From assembly GCF_000472545.1 (NCBI RefSeq), contig NZ_AWZV01000017.1, positions 62,001 through 126,000 on the forward strand: a stretch of DNA of 64,000 bases, in the 5' to 3' direction. The position numbers and the translations under genes were made by a program. Origin of the DNA: Burkholderia sp. WSM2232 (lineage in GTDB: Bacteria > Pseudomonadota > Gammaproteobacteria > Burkholderiales > Burkholderiaceae). Under the pieces are notes generated by a model that had not been told where the DNA came from, did no database searches, and was given only the letters and a program-made list of their open reading frames with translations. This document shows positions 7,754 to 17,981 of the stretch, one piece after another. The stretch's first letter is position 1. Each line of letters starts with the position of its first letter.

Positions 7754-8713
7754 ATGAAGAAGATCGTCACCATGTTGCTTCCGAAATATGTCGCCGCCGT
7801 CACAGCCGCGTTCGCGTTAAGCCATGCAGCTTTCGCTGCCGATGCGAAAATCCCCGTGGTCGCTGCGGAAAACTTCTACGGCGACGTGGTGCAGCAACTG
7901 GGTGGCGAGCGCGTCGAGGTAACGAGCATTCTCAGCAATCCCGACCAGGACCCGCATCTGTTCGAGGCGAGCGCGAAGACAGCGCGCGCGTTGCAGCATG
8001 CAAGCCTTGTGGTCTACAACGGCGCCGACTACGATCCGTGGATGGCAAAATTGCTGGCGGCGTCGAGCAGCACGCAGGGCGGCAAGCGCAAGACGATCGT
8101 CGCGGCCGACCTGACCGGCAGAAAGAGCGGCGACAACCCGCATCTCTGGTACGACCTCGCGACCATGCCGAAGGTGGCGCACGCGGTGACCGAGGCGCTC
8201 GTCGCTGCTGACCCCGCGCACAAGTCGGCGTACGATGCGAACCTCGCGAAGTTTCTCGATTCGCTGAAGCCGGTTCAGGCGAAGGTTGCCGAACTGCACG
8301 GCCGCTATGCAGGTACGCCGGTTACGGCAACCGAGCCGGTGTTCGGCTACATGTCGGATGCCATCGGGCTCGCCATGCGCAACATGCGCTTCCAGATGGC
8401 GGCCATGAACGATACGGAGGCGAGCGCGTCGGACATCGCCGCGTTCGAGCGCGATCTGCGCGAACAGCGCGTGCGCGTACTGATCTATAACAGCCAGGCA
8501 ACCGAGGCCCTGACCAAACGCATGTTGAACCTCGCGCAACAATCGAAGGTGCCGACCGTGAGCGTCACGGAGACGGAGCCCGCCGGCAACACGTATCAGA
8601 CGTGGATGCTGTCGCAGCTCGACGCGCTCGGCGCGGCGCTCGCCAAAAGTAACGCCGGCAATGCCGCCCATGCCAGCGCATCGGCTGCGGGCGTCAAAGG
8701 AACAAGTCAATGA
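7754..8713 (+). CDS. znuA: Zinc/manganese-type ABC transporter substrate-binding protein (ZnuA-like)
   Basis: This 319-residue protein has a Sec signal peptide ending near residue 29 (SHAAFAADA). It is a cluster A-I metal-binding protein: likely ligand regions are NPDQDPHLFE and the histidine of SGDNPHLWYD, then TEPVFGY and a late acidic ETEPAG loop. It lacks the long His-rich loop seen in many ZnuA proteins; histidines are instead concentrated in the tail of the partner ATPase. Its stop overlaps the ATPase start (ATGA). It probably binds Zn(II) in the periplasm, although Mn(II) cannot be excluded from sequence alone. Confidence 0.85.
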   Translation: MKKIVTMLLPKYVAAVTAAFALSHAAFAADAKIPVVAAENFYGDVVQQLGGERVEVTSILSNPDQDPHLFEASAKTARALQHASLVVYNGADYDPWMAKLLAASSSTQGGKRKTIVAADLTGRKSGDNPHLWYDLATMPKVAHAVTEALVAADPAHKSAYDANLAKFLDSLKPVQAKVAELHGRYAGTPVTATEPVFGYMSDAIGLAMRNMRFQMAAMNDTEASASDIAAFERDLREQRVRVLIYNSQATEALTKRMLNLAQQSKVPTVSVTETEPAGNTYQTWMLSQLDALGAALAKSNAGNAAHASASAAGVKGTSQ

Positions 8714-9681
8714 CTGTCACTGGCCGCAGCACGCCAGCCACCCCCACCGCAAGTGAAGCGACGCGCGCGGCAAACCGCGCGCCTGTGCTCGAACTCGATC
8801 ACGTCACGCTCGAACTGGGCGGCCGCACGATCTTGCGCGATGCCGGCTTCGTCGTGAATCAAGGCGAATTCATCGGCGTGCTCGGGCCGAACGGCGCGGG
8901 CAAGACCACGCTGATGCGCGCGGTGCTGGGCCTCGTGCCGGCGGCAGGCGGCACGATCCGCGTGCTCGGCCAGGCCGTCGCACGCGGCAACGCGGCGATC
9001 GGCTATATGCCGCAAACGCGCAGCGCGCTTGCCGGGCGGCGCGTGCGCGGCCGCGATTTCGTCGCCATGGCGGCCGACGGCCACCGCTGGGGCCTGCCTC
9101 ACGCGGACACGAAAACCCGCGCGGACGTCGAGCGCGTGCTGGAACTGGTGGACGGCCGCAAGCTCGCGGAGCGGCCGCTCTCCGAATTATCCGGCGGCGA
9201 GCGTCAGCGCCTGCTGCTCGCGCAATGCCTGCTCGGCGCGCCGAAGCTGCTGTTGCTCGACGAGCCGCTGATCAGCCTCGATCCGCATCATCAGAAAAGC
9301 GTGGTGGAACTCGTGCGCCGCGTGCAGCAGGAGCTCGGCATTGCGGTGCTGTTCTCGGCGCATGAATTGAATCCGCTTCTGAACTCGCTCGATCGCGTGC
9401 TCTATCTCGGCAGCGGCGTCGCCGCGCTCGGCACTGTCGACGAAGTCATCACGCGGCCCGTGCTGTCGCGCCTTTACGGTTCGCCGATCGACGTGATGCG
9501 CGTGAACGGGCGCATCTTCGTGATGTCGGGTGACGTGGAAGTGGAGAAGCACGATCACGAGCACGAACACGACGAGAGCGGCGGACATTCGCATGCACAC
9601 GGCCACTCCCACGGCCCTACGCACGAGCATAAGCACCAGCAGCAACCCAACGCACGCGACGGACACAAGCACGATGTTTGA
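8710..9681 (+). CDS. znuC: Metal ABC transporter ATP-binding protein with His-rich tail (ZnuC-like)
   Basis: This 323-residue ATPase has Walker A GPNGAGKTT, the signature LSGGERQRLLLAQ and Walker B LLLLDEPLISLD, followed by SAHELNPLL with the switch histidine. The core is like ZnuC/MntB ATPases. After about residue 275 comes an acidic, histidine-rich tail of roughly 45 residues with alternating His and Asp/Glu, likely to bind metal in the cytoplasm and perhaps sense or buffer zinc. The gene overlaps the binding-protein gene by four bases, and its end overlaps the permease gene by eight. Confidence 0.9.
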   Translation: MTVTGRSTPATPTASEATRAANRAPVLELDHVTLELGGRTILRDAGFVVNQGEFIGVLGPNGAGKTTLMRAVLGLVPAAGGTIRVLGQAVARGNAAIGYMPQTRSALAGRRVRGRDFVAMAADGHRWGLPHADTKTRADVERVLELVDGRKLAERPLSELSGGERQRLLLAQCLLGAPKLLLLDEPLISLDPHHQKSVVELVRRVQQELGIAVLFSAHELNPLLNSLDRVLYLGSGVAALGTVDEVITRPVLSRLYGSPIDVMRVNGRIFVMSGDVEVEKHDHEHEHDESGGHSHAHGHSHGPTHEHKHQQQPNARDGHKHDV

Positions 9682-10456
9682 ATACGACTTCATGGTGAAC
9701 GCGTTTGCCGCGTCAGGAATCGTCGCGGTGCTCGCGGGCGTGGTCGGCTATTTTCTGGTGATGCGCGGACAAACCTTCGCCGGCCATGCGCTCTCGCATG
9801 TCGGCTTCACCGGCGCGACCGGCGCGGTACTGATCGGCATTTCGCCGATCTGGGGCATGGTCGGCTTCACGCTCGCGGCAGGCATCGGCATGGGCGCGCT
9901 CGGCGAGCGCCTCGCCGGGCGGGACGTTGCCATCGGCGTGATTCTTTCGCTGTCACTCGGCTTCGGCCTGCTGTTTCTGCACTTCTTCACCGCGTATGCG
10001 ACGCAGGTTACCGCGCTGCTGTTCGGCAACGTGCTGGGCGTAAACGAATCGACGCTCGCGGTGCTCGCGAGCCTTGGCGTGGTCAGCCTGCTCGCGCTCG
10101 CGGCGATTATGCGGCCTTTGTTGTTCGCTTCGCTGCAGCCCGAACTGGCCGAAGCCAAGGGCGTGTCGTTGCGCCTCGTGTCGGTGCTGTTTCTCGCGAT
10201 TGCCGCGCTCGCCGTGGCGGCGTGCACGCAGATTGTCGGCGTGCTGCTGGTGTTCACGCTGATGGTCGGCCCTGCCGCCGCCGCGCAAAACCTGACCACG
10301 CGGCTCTCGGCCGGCCTCGTGCTCGCTGCCGGCCTCGCGCTCCTGCAAGCGTGGCTCGGCGTGACGCTGGCGTTCTATACGGATTGGCCGACGAGCTTCT
10401 GGATCACCGCGCTCTCGGCGGTGGTATATGGCGCGAGTCTGCTCAAGCGCCGCTGA
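9674..10456 (+). CDS. znuB: Metal ABC transporter permease (ZnuB-like)
   Basis: This 260-residue hydrophobic protein with about eight membrane segments belongs to the ABC-3 permease family. Typical features are MRGQTFAGHALSHVGFTGAT near the N-terminus and the late VGVLLVFTLMVGPAAAAQNL segment. I chose the ATG at 9674 (MFEYDFMVNAF); the in-frame stretch further upstream is just another frame of the His-rich tail. It overlaps the ATPase gene by eight bases and ends the three-gene import operon, followed by a strong convergent hairpin. Confidence 0.9.
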   Translation: MFEYDFMVNAFAASGIVAVLAGVVGYFLVMRGQTFAGHALSHVGFTGATGAVLIGISPIWGMVGFTLAAGIGMGALGERLAGRDVAIGVILSLSLGFGLLFLHFFTAYATQVTALLFGNVLGVNESTLAVLASLGVVSLLALAAIMRPLLFASLQPELAEAKGVSLRLVSVLFLAIAALAVAACTQIVGVLLVFTLMVGPAAAAQNLTTRLSAGLVLAAGLALLQAWLGVTLAFYTDWPTSFWITALSAVVYGASLLKRR

Positions 10457-10467
10457 CCCGCATCGAT

Positions 10468-10499
10468 CCGATGGCAGCCCGCCCGGGCGCCGCCATCGG
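10468..10499. terminator. Bidirectional hairpin between permease and fghA
   Basis: A long near-perfect stem (CCGATGGC ... GCCATCGG, with inner GCCCG/CGGGC pairing) sits in the 54-bp gap between convergent genes. There is no T-run. Position and stem strength support a two-way terminator. Confidence 0.65.
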
Positions 10500-10510
10500 C
10501 ACGATGCACG

Positions 10511-11362
10511 TCAGCCGAGCAGCACCTTGGCGTGGTGCGCGAGGTGGTCCTCGATGAAGGTCGAGATGAAGTAATACCCGTGGTCGTATCCGGCGTGACG
10601 GCGCAGCGTCAGCGGCTGCCCCGCGGCGCGGCAGGCCGCCTCGAACACGTCCGGATACAACTGCTCGGCAAGGAACTGGTCGGCGAGACCCTGATCGACC
10701 AGAATGCCCTCCGCGAACTTGCGCGACGCGCGCGCCACGAGCTCGCTCGCGTCGTATTCCTTCCACGTGGCGCGGTCTTCGCCGAGATAGCCGCTGAACG
10801 CTTTTTCGCCCCACGGGCAACGCGTGGGCGCGGCAATAGGCGCGAATGCCGACACCGAGCGGTAAATCTCCGGATTGCGCAGCGCCAGCATCAACGCGCC
10901 GTGCCCGCCCATTGAATGCCCGAAGATGCCAAGCCGCGAACCTTCCACGGGCAACTCGTTCACGACCGTTTCGCGCAGCTCGTCGCGCACGTACGAGTAC
11001 ATGCGGTAGTGCCGCGCCCACGGCTCCTGCGTGGCGTCGACGTAAAAGCCCGCGCCCACGCCGAAGTCCCATGCCGCGCTTTCGCCCGGCACGCCCGCGC
11101 CGCGCGGGCTGGTGTCGGGCGCGACGAGCGCCACGCCGTGTTGCGCGGCGAAGCGCTGCGCGCCCGCCTTGATCGCGAAGGTCTCCTCGGTGCAGGTGAG
11201 CCCCGCGAGATAGAACAGCGCCGGCACCTTCGCGCTTGCCTGCAGGGCTTGCGGCGGCAGGTACACCGAAAAGCGCATGGGCAGGCCGATGGTGGACGAC
11301 TCGTGCCGGTAGAAACGCTGCTCGCCGCCATGACAGGCGTGCGACGACAATAGCTCAAGCAT
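10511..11362 (-). CDS. fghA: S-formylglutathione hydrolase
   Basis: This 283-residue cytosolic esterase hydrolyses S-formylglutathione to formate and glutathione, the second step of glutathione-dependent formaldehyde oxidation. The alpha/beta-hydrolase nucleophile elbow is FGHSMGGHGALM (Ser near residue 149). The catalytic His lies in HAGYDHGYYF near the C-terminus and the oxyanion region in YLAGLTCTEETF. Length matches the esterase D/FghA family. It lies 45 bp downstream of the dehydrogenase that makes its substrate, so the two form an operon. Confidence 0.95.
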   Translation of the reverse strand: MLELLSSHACHGGEQRFYRHESSTIGLPMRFSVYLPPQALQASAKVPALFYLAGLTCTEETFAIKAGAQRFAAQHGVALVAPDTSPRGAGVPGESAAWDFGVGAGFYVDATQEPWARHYRMYSYVRDELRETVVNELPVEGSRLGIFGHSMGGHGALMLALRNPEIYRSVSAFAPIAAPTRCPWGEKAFSGYLGEDRATWKEYDASELVARASRKFAEGILVDQGLADQFLAEQLYPDVFEAACRAAGQPLTLRRHAGYDHGYYFISTFIEDHLAHHAKVLLG

Positions 11363-11407
11363 CGTCTTGCTCCTTGTTGGGCCGTTAGGCGCTTTGGCCG
11401 AGCCGCG

Positions 11408-12514
<1,107 letters not shown>

Positions 12515-12697
12515 CGTGAATGCTCCTGTGAGTCGAAGATGCGTTGAACGCCGCGCCGTGCCGGCTCGCATTGCACTGCGACAGGCGGGACGGCGCGCGA
12601 ATAGTCGGGGTCAAGCTGTGGGCAAAGCCCGTGCTCCGCGAGCTACAGGCTAACCCATGACAGGCGTCATGGTATTGCAAAGTGCGTCACGGCTTTG

Positions 12698-14398
12698 TCA
12701 GCGGGTGACATTGCCGCCTTGCCGGTCAACTGTTGCGGCGCTGTCGAACCAGGGTTCGACGCGTCCATACAGATCGAGAAAACGCGCGTAGCGCCCGGCG
12801 AGCGCGTGATCGCCCCGCGGGCTCGCCACCAGCGTCGCGCCCGGCGCGAGCGCGGCGAGATCGTGCACATGCCAGTGACCGCTTGCGATGCCGCCGAGAA
12901 TCGCCGCGCCGCGCGGTGCCGCGTTCGGGCAATCCACTGCGTGAAGCTCCGCGTTCAGCGCATCGGCGAGCAACTGCCGCCAGCGCGCATCGACGGAACC
13001 GCCTCCTGCAAGTTTTAACGCCGTCACCGTCGCGCCGCTCGCGCGAATGGCATCGAGTCCCGCGCGCAGAGAAAAAGCGACGCCTTCGAATGCCGCGCGC
13101 ATCATCTCGCCGCGCGTGTGGTCGAGCGCGAGCCCGAGCCAGCCGCCGCGCGCCGACGGATTGAGCCACGGCGTGCGCTCGCCGGTCAGGTAGGGCAAGA
13201 AGGTCAGCGGCGCGTCTGCCGCCCGGCTTGCTGTCGGGCTTGCTGTCGGGCTTGATGTCGCGCTTGCTGTCGGGCTTGCTGTCAAGCTTGCTGTCGGGCT
13301 TGCTGTCAAGCTTGCTGTCGGGCTTGCTGTCGGGCTTGATGTCGCGCTTGCTGTCGGGCTTGCTGTCAAGGTTGCTGTCGGGGTTGCACTCGCGCTTGCT
13401 GTCGCGGCCGCACTTGCATCTGCGTTCGCATGTTTATCCGTGTCGAGCGGCGCTGCGAAGCTCGCTCCATCGCCGAACGCATCGTCATACGCGGCGGCCC
13501 ACTCGTACGACAGCCACCCGCGCGCGCGTTCCAATGCAATGCCGACGTTCTGCATCGCAGCCATCCGATACCAGTGATCGCTCGCCGCCCGATAGCGATG
13601 CAAGCCCCTGACAGCCGCGGGCTCGTGCTCGGCGATCACGACGATCTGGCCGCCGGTGCCGGTGGTGAGAAGCGCGTCGCCGTCGTTTGCAAGGCCGCTG
13701 CCGAGTGCGGCGCACGGCGTGTCGGCAGCCCCGGTTGCGAGCACGATGCCCGCACGCAGACCCAAGGCCCGCGCCGCGTCGCCCGACAGAACGCCCGCGG
13801 CCGCATACGCCGGCCCCACGGGCGCGAACCACTCGCGGGCGATGCCGAGCCGCTCGAGCAGCGCGGCGTTCCACGTGCCGTCCGGGTCGGCGAGCGCGGT
13901 CGCGCAGGCGTCGGAAGGATCGGTGGCAATGGCGCCGCCGAGCGCGACGCGCAGCCAGTCTTTCGGCTGCAGCGCCCAGCGCGTGCGACGCGCGGACTCC
14001 GGCTCATGTCGCACGATCCAGCGCAGCAACGGACCCGCCATACCGGGTGCGACCGGATTCGGTTGCGGTTCGGGCCACGCGTCGAGCAGATCGAGCGCGC
14101 GCGTGTCCGGCCACAGCATCGCGGGCCGCACCGCCTTGCCCGCTTCGTCGATCAACACGACCCCATGCATCTGTCCGGAAAAGCCGATCGCCTTCACTTC
14201 GCGGCGCAACGCCTCCGGCAAGCGCGCCGCAGCTTCGGTGAGCGCGTGCCACCAGGTGTCGACGGAGGTTTCGGCCCAGCCGGCATGCGGCGTCTCGAGC
14301 GCATAAGCGACACTCGCGACCGCCTGCTCGTGGCCGTGTTGATCGATGATCGCGACTTTCAGGGAACCCGTGCCGAGGTCGATGCCGAGAAAACTCAT
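12698..14398 (-). CDS. xylB: Xylulokinase with in-frame Ala/Ser/Thr/Pro repeat insert
   Basis: This FGGY kinase phosphorylates D-xylulose to D-xylulose 5-phosphate. The N-terminal ATPase fold begins GIDLGTGSLKVAI and carries the xylulokinase-type FSGQMHGVVL; the conserved Asp is in GAADTPCAALGSG and the C-terminal domain has LPYLTGERTPWLNPSARG. At 566 residues it is about 80 longer than E. coli XylB. The excess is a low-complexity segment at about residues 319-392 made of P-T-A-S, L-T-A-S and A-T-S-S tetrapeptides, encoded by a 12-bp tandem array. The start at 14398 (MSFLGIDLG) matches the family. The insert falls before the second domain, so activity may survive, but this is untested. Confidence 0.93.
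   Translation of the reverse strand: MSFLGIDLGTGSLKVAIIDQHGHEQAVASVAYALETPHAGWAETSVDTWWHALTEAAARLPEALRREVKAIGFSGQMHGVVLIDEAGKAVRPAMLWPDTRALDLLDAWPEPQPNPVAPGMAGPLLRWIVRHEPESARRTRWALQPKDWLRVALGGAIATDPSDACATALADPDGTWNAALLERLGIAREWFAPVGPAYAAAGVLSGDAARALGLRAGIVLATGAADTPCAALGSGLANDGDALLTTGTGGQIVVIAEHEPAAVRGLHRYRAASDHWYRMAAMQNVGIALERARGWLSYEWAAAYDDAFGDGASFAAPLDTDKHANADASAAATASASATPTATLTASPTASATSSPTASPTASLTASPTASLTASPTASATSSPTASPTASRAADAPLTFLPYLTGERTPWLNPSARGGWLGLALDHTRGEMMRAAFEGVAFSLRAGLDAIRASGATVTALKLAGGGSVDARWRQLLADALNAELHAVDCPNAAPRGAAILGGIASGHWHVHDLAALAPGATLVASPRGDHALAGRYARFLDLYGRVEPWFDSAATVDRQGGNVTR
13226..13405. repeat. 12-bp coding minisatellite inside xylB (15 units)
   Basis: Fifteen consecutive 12-mers of the type GCTTGCTGTCGG, with variants ending AA or GC and some with GATG, run without a frame break. 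Because the unit is four codons long, gain or loss of copies keeps the xylulokinase frame open. Several identical higher-order blocks suggest recent expansion. Confidence 0.92.
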
Positions 14399-14874
14399 GA
14401 GCGATAAGGGGGATCGGTTAGAGCGCGGAAAACTAGCACGAAGCACTGGCAGCAAGCACCAGCACGAAGAATAGACACGAAGAACCGCGCCGAAGATAAG
14501 GCGAGCGCGTATTTTCACGCCCGTGCGTGATGCGCAAATCCATGCTCTCGGGAGCCGGCCAGGCCGCGGATTGCGGGTTAACCCCGCCTCGCGGCGCAGC
14601 GCTCGAAAACACGACTATGCGCGAGGCCGGATACGTCGCATCCATTCTCACATATATTGCCGCGGCTCGGGCACGCGGTGCGGCCGTCCGCACGGCGCGA
14701 CTGCAAAGGGCTGCCCGCCGTTCTCGCCACGGCCTGCGGCGATTTGGCGCTTGCGCACGCAGTTACCCATATCGTCACCGGGAATGCCGGAATAGGCGCC
14801 AGCGGGCTTGTTGCGCTTTTTCGTCCTCGATACCTTGGAGTCCATCCCAAAACTCGATGGTGGAGAGAGACGTT
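14399..14874. other. 476-bp divergent gap between xylB and the NCS2 permease gene
   Basis: No gene with a credible start is seen here. The permease frame is open for much of the gap, but the encoded residues (Arg/Ala-rich, no membrane pattern) do not look like permease sequence. An AT-rich patch near 14650-14665 could include a promoter. Confidence 0.5.
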
Positions 14875-16284
14875 ATGCAAGCCAACACGGTTCACCCGTG
14901 CGACGAGCGGCTGCCCGCGGGCCAGTTGCTGACCCTCGGCATTCAGCACGTGCTGGTGATGTACGCCGGCGCGGTTGCGGTGCCGCTGATCGTCGGCGCG
15001 GCGCTCAAGCTGCCGAAAGACCAGATCGCCTTCCTGATCAGCGCCGATCTGTTCTCCTGCGGCATCGCCACCCTGATCCAGACGCTCGGCCTGTGGATCT
15101 TCGGCATCCGTCTGCCGGTCATCATGGGCTGCACGTTCGCGGCAGTCGGTCCGATGGTCGCCATCGGCACCAATCCGTCGCTCGGCATTCTCGACATTTT
15201 CGGCTCGACCATCGCCGCGGGCGTCATCGGCATTCTGCTCGCGCCGGCCGTCGGCAAACTGCTGCGCTTCTTTCCGCCGGTCGTGATCGGCGTGGTGATC
15301 TCGGTGATCGGCTTGTCGCTGATGGGCGTCGGCATCAACTGGGCCGCCGGTGGCGTGGGCAATCCCGACTACGGCAATCCGGTCTATCTTGGTTTGTCGC
15401 TGATCGTGCTGATGCTGATTCTGCTCATCAACAAGTTCGCCAAGGGTTTTCTCGCCAACATTTCGGTGCTGCTTGGCATTGTCGCGGGCTTTGTGATCGC
15501 GCTCGCGCTGGGGCGCGTCGACATGGACGGCGTCACGCATGCGCCGTGGGTCGGCATTGTGATGCCGTTCCAATTCGGCCTGCCGCACTTCGATCCGCTT
15601 TCCATTGCCACCATGGTCACCGTGATGTTCGTCACGTTCATCGAGTCGACGGGCATGTTCCTCGCGGTCGGCGATATGGTGGAGCGGCCGGTCGATCAGA
15701 AAACGCTGGTGCGCGGTCTGCGCGTGGACGGTCTGGGCACGCTGATCGGCGGCATCTTCAACTCGTTTCCGCATACGTCGTTTTCGCAGAACGTCGGCCT
15801 CATTGGCGTGACGGGCGTGAAGAGCCGCTTTGTGTGCGCAATGGGCGGCGTGATTCTCGTGCTGCTCGGCCTCTTTCCGAAGATGGCGCAGGTCGTCGCC
15901 TCGGTGCCGGCCTTCGTGCTCGGCGGCGCGGGCATCGTGATGTTCGGCATGGTGGCCGCCAACGGCATCAAGGTGCTGTCGAAGGTGGATTTCGTGAAGA
16001 ATCACCACAATCTGTTCATTGTCGCCGTGAGTATCGGGCTGGGGCTCGTACCGGTGGTGTCGCCGCACTTCTTTGCGAGGCTGCCTGGCGCGCTGTCGCC
16101 GCTGTTGCACAGCGGGATTCTGCTGGCTTCGGTGTCCGCGGTGGTGCTGAATCTGATTTTCAACGGCGTCAAAAGCGAGAAGAAGGCGCAGTGCGAAATC
16201 CGCAAGGCAGGCCATGATTTCGATGGTCGCGGCGCTCAGGAACCGAAGCGTGACGAGATGCTGCGCGCTGCGGATCTGCACTGA
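14875..16284 (+). CDS. NCS2-family nucleobase:cation symporter (xanthine/urate-type permease)
   Basis: This 469-residue inner-membrane protein with about 12-14 segments imports a purine (or possibly uracil) with a cation. Conserved NCS2 features are MGCTFAAVGPM, the glutamate-bearing FVTFIESTGMFLAVGD in the eighth segment, and FNSFPHTSFSQNVGLIGVTG, which resembles the Q-N-x-G-x-I/V motif of xanthine and urate carriers. I chose the ATG at 14875 because GGAGAGAG precedes it. The cytoplasmic tail is charged and about 40 residues long. It is a single-gene unit, divergent from xylB, ended by a classical terminator. Substrate choice among xanthine, urate and uracil is uncertain. Confidence 0.9.
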   Translation: MQANTVHPCDERLPAGQLLTLGIQHVLVMYAGAVAVPLIVGAALKLPKDQIAFLISADLFSCGIATLIQTLGLWIFGIRLPVIMGCTFAAVGPMVAIGTNPSLGILDIFGSTIAAGVIGILLAPAVGKLLRFFPPVVIGVVISVIGLSLMGVGINWAAGGVGNPDYGNPVYLGLSLIVLMLILLINKFAKGFLANISVLLGIVAGFVIALALGRVDMDGVTHAPWVGIVMPFQFGLPHFDPLSIATMVTVMFVTFIESTGMFLAVGDMVERPVDQKTLVRGLRVDGLGTLIGGIFNSFPHTSFSQNVGLIGVTGVKSRFVCAMGGVILVLLGLFPKMAQVVASVPAFVLGGAGIVMFGMVAANGIKVLSKVDFVKNHHNLFIVAVSIGLGLVPVVSPHFFARLPGALSPLLHSGILLASVSAVVLNLIFNGVKSEKKAQCEIRKAGHDFDGRGAQEPKRDEMLRAADLH

Positions 16285-16375
16285 GGCTTTTTGACGGAAG
16301 GCGGGTGACGGCGAGGCGCTGCAGGCCATCCGCAGCGTGCGACTCAGGCTGTTGTTAGCTGGAAGTCGCGCAAAG

Positions 16376-16406
16376 AAAAACGCCACGGCATGCCGTGGCG
16401 TTTTTT
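16376..16406. terminator. Bidirectional rho-independent terminator
   Basis: An 8-bp stem (CGCCACGG ... CCGTGGCG) with a CATG loop is flanked by five A on the left and six T on the right. It serves the rightward permease gene and the leftward efflux operon, which converge here. Confidence 0.92.
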
Positions 16407-16450
16407 GTTGCTTACGCGCCGACCTAGATGCGCGTCGACTATCGCGACGC

Positions 16451-17980
16451 TCAGCCCGCGGTAGCGGCCGAAGCCGCCGCCGGCGCACTTGCCGCGCCGT
16501 AGTCGACAGGGGCGTCGGCCGGACGCGGCTGGTCGCCGCTATGCTCGATCCAGCCGCCGCCGAGTGCCTGGTACAGCGTGACCAGGTTCTGCAAACGCTC
16601 CATGCGCGCCGTGATCAGCGACTGCTGCGACGAGTACAGATCGGTCTGCGCGGTCAGCACCGACAGGTAGCTGTCGACGCCATTCGTATAACGCAGGTTC
16701 GACAGATCGAGACGGCGCTGCTGGGCAAACGTATTGCGCTCGAGCGACTGGATCTGCTGATCGTACGTGCCGCGCGCGGCCAGCGCGTCCGCCACTTCGC
16801 GGAAGGCCGTCTGGATCGCCTTTTCATACGTGGCGATCTGGGCGTTCTTCTGGATGTTCGCGAGGTCGAGGTTGGCCTTGTTCTGGCCGCCTTCGAAAAT
16901 CGGCAGCGTGATGGACGGCGCGAAGCTCCAGGCGGCCGATCCCGGCTTGAACAATCCGCCAAGCGTCGGGCTCAGCGTGCCGAAGCTGCCCGTGAGCGAA
17001 ACCCTCGGGAAGAACGCCGCACGCGCCGCGCCGATATTCGCGTTGGCCGCCAGCAGATTCTCTTCGGCCTCCATGATGTCCGGACGCCGCGTCAGCAGAT
17101 CGGACGGCAAGCCGGCAGGAATATCCGTGAGGAGATTCTGGTCGCTCAACGTGAGTCCCGGCGGCAGATCGGCGGGCAGGGGCTCGCCGAGCAGCAGCAC
17201 CAGCGCGTTCTCGGCCTGAGCCCGCAAGCGCGCCTGCGACTGCAGGTTCGCGCTCGCTTGCTCAACCACGGTCTGCGCCTGGCGCAGATCCAGTTCGGAA
17301 CCCGTGCCGTTGTCGAACTGCAGCTTCGTGATGCGATACGACTCCTCGGCCGTCTTCAACGTGCCTTGCGTGACTTTCAGCAGATCGTCGAGCTCGAGCA
17401 CCGTCAGATACTGATTCGCGACCTGCGAAACCAGCGCGATTTCAGCCGCCTTGCGCGCCTGAGCCGTGGCCAGGTACTGTGCCAACGCCTGGTCCTTCAG
17501 GCTTTGAATGCGCCCGAAGAAATCGATTTCCCACGAAGCATTCAGCCCGACCGAATACGAATTGGAAATCGTATTGCCGAACACCGACAGGTCTTTGGGC
17601 GTACGCGATTTGCTCTGCGAAGCCGCGGCGTCGAGCGTCGGCAGCAGACCCGCGCGAACAATGCGGAACTGCGCCTGCGACGCCTGCATGTTCAGCACCG
17701 ACACGCGCAGATCGCGGTTGTTCTTCAGCGCGATTTCGATCAACCGCTGCATGCGCGGATCGACGAAGAAGTCGCGCCAGCCGATGTCGGCGGCGGCCTG
17801 GCCATTGGCGCTACGCGCCCCGGCCCCGCCCGGCTGGGTCGCGCCCGGCTGCGTTGCATACACGCCCCCGGTCGGGAACGTGCTCGTTACCGGCGCGGCG
17901 GGGCGCTCGTACTTCGGCGCCATCGTGCAACCGGCAGCGACGAGCGCGACCGCTACTGCAATCAAAGAGTGTTTTTGCAT
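16451..17980 (-). CDS. oprB: RND efflux outer-membrane channel lipoprotein (OprB/OprM-type)
   Basis: This 509-residue TolC-family outer-membrane factor begins with a lipoprotein signal (lipobox VAAGC, lipidated Cys near residue 18). Two OEP repeats with long helices follow, about residues 60-260 and 275-480, as in the NodT/OprM group. It forms the exit duct of the tripartite drug efflux pump. It directly follows the inner-membrane pump gene, with the start one base past that gene's stop, so it is co-transcribed. Order and sequence fit BpeAB-OprB of Burkholderia; the C-terminal tail is Ala/Pro-rich. Confidence 0.92.
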   Translation of the reverse strand: MQKHSLIAVAVALVAAGCTMAPKYERPAAPVTSTFPTGGVYATQPGATQPGGAGARSANGQAAADIGWRDFFVDPRMQRLIEIALKNNRDLRVSVLNMQASQAQFRIVRAGLLPTLDAAASQSKSRTPKDLSVFGNTISNSYSVGLNASWEIDFFGRIQSLKDQALAQYLATAQARKAAEIALVSQVANQYLTVLELDDLLKVTQGTLKTAEESYRITKLQFDNGTGSELDLRQAQTVVEQASANLQSQARLRAQAENALVLLLGEPLPADLPPGLTLSDQNLLTDIPAGLPSDLLTRRPDIMEAEENLLAANANIGAARAAFFPRVSLTGSFGTLSPTLGGLFKPGSAAWSFAPSITLPIFEGGQNKANLDLANIQKNAQIATYEKAIQTAFREVADALAARGTYDQQIQSLERNTFAQQRRLDLSNLRYTNGVDSYLSVLTAQTDLYSSQQSLITARMERLQNLVTLYQALGGGWIEHSGDQPRPADAPVDYGAASAPAAASAATAG

Positions 17981-17981
17981 C

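Noticed and set aside
14578..16488. A 636-codon leftward open frame antisense to the NCS2 permease
   Set aside because: The sequence is charged and repetitive (His/Asp/Gln-rich), crosses a strong terminator, and has no family features.
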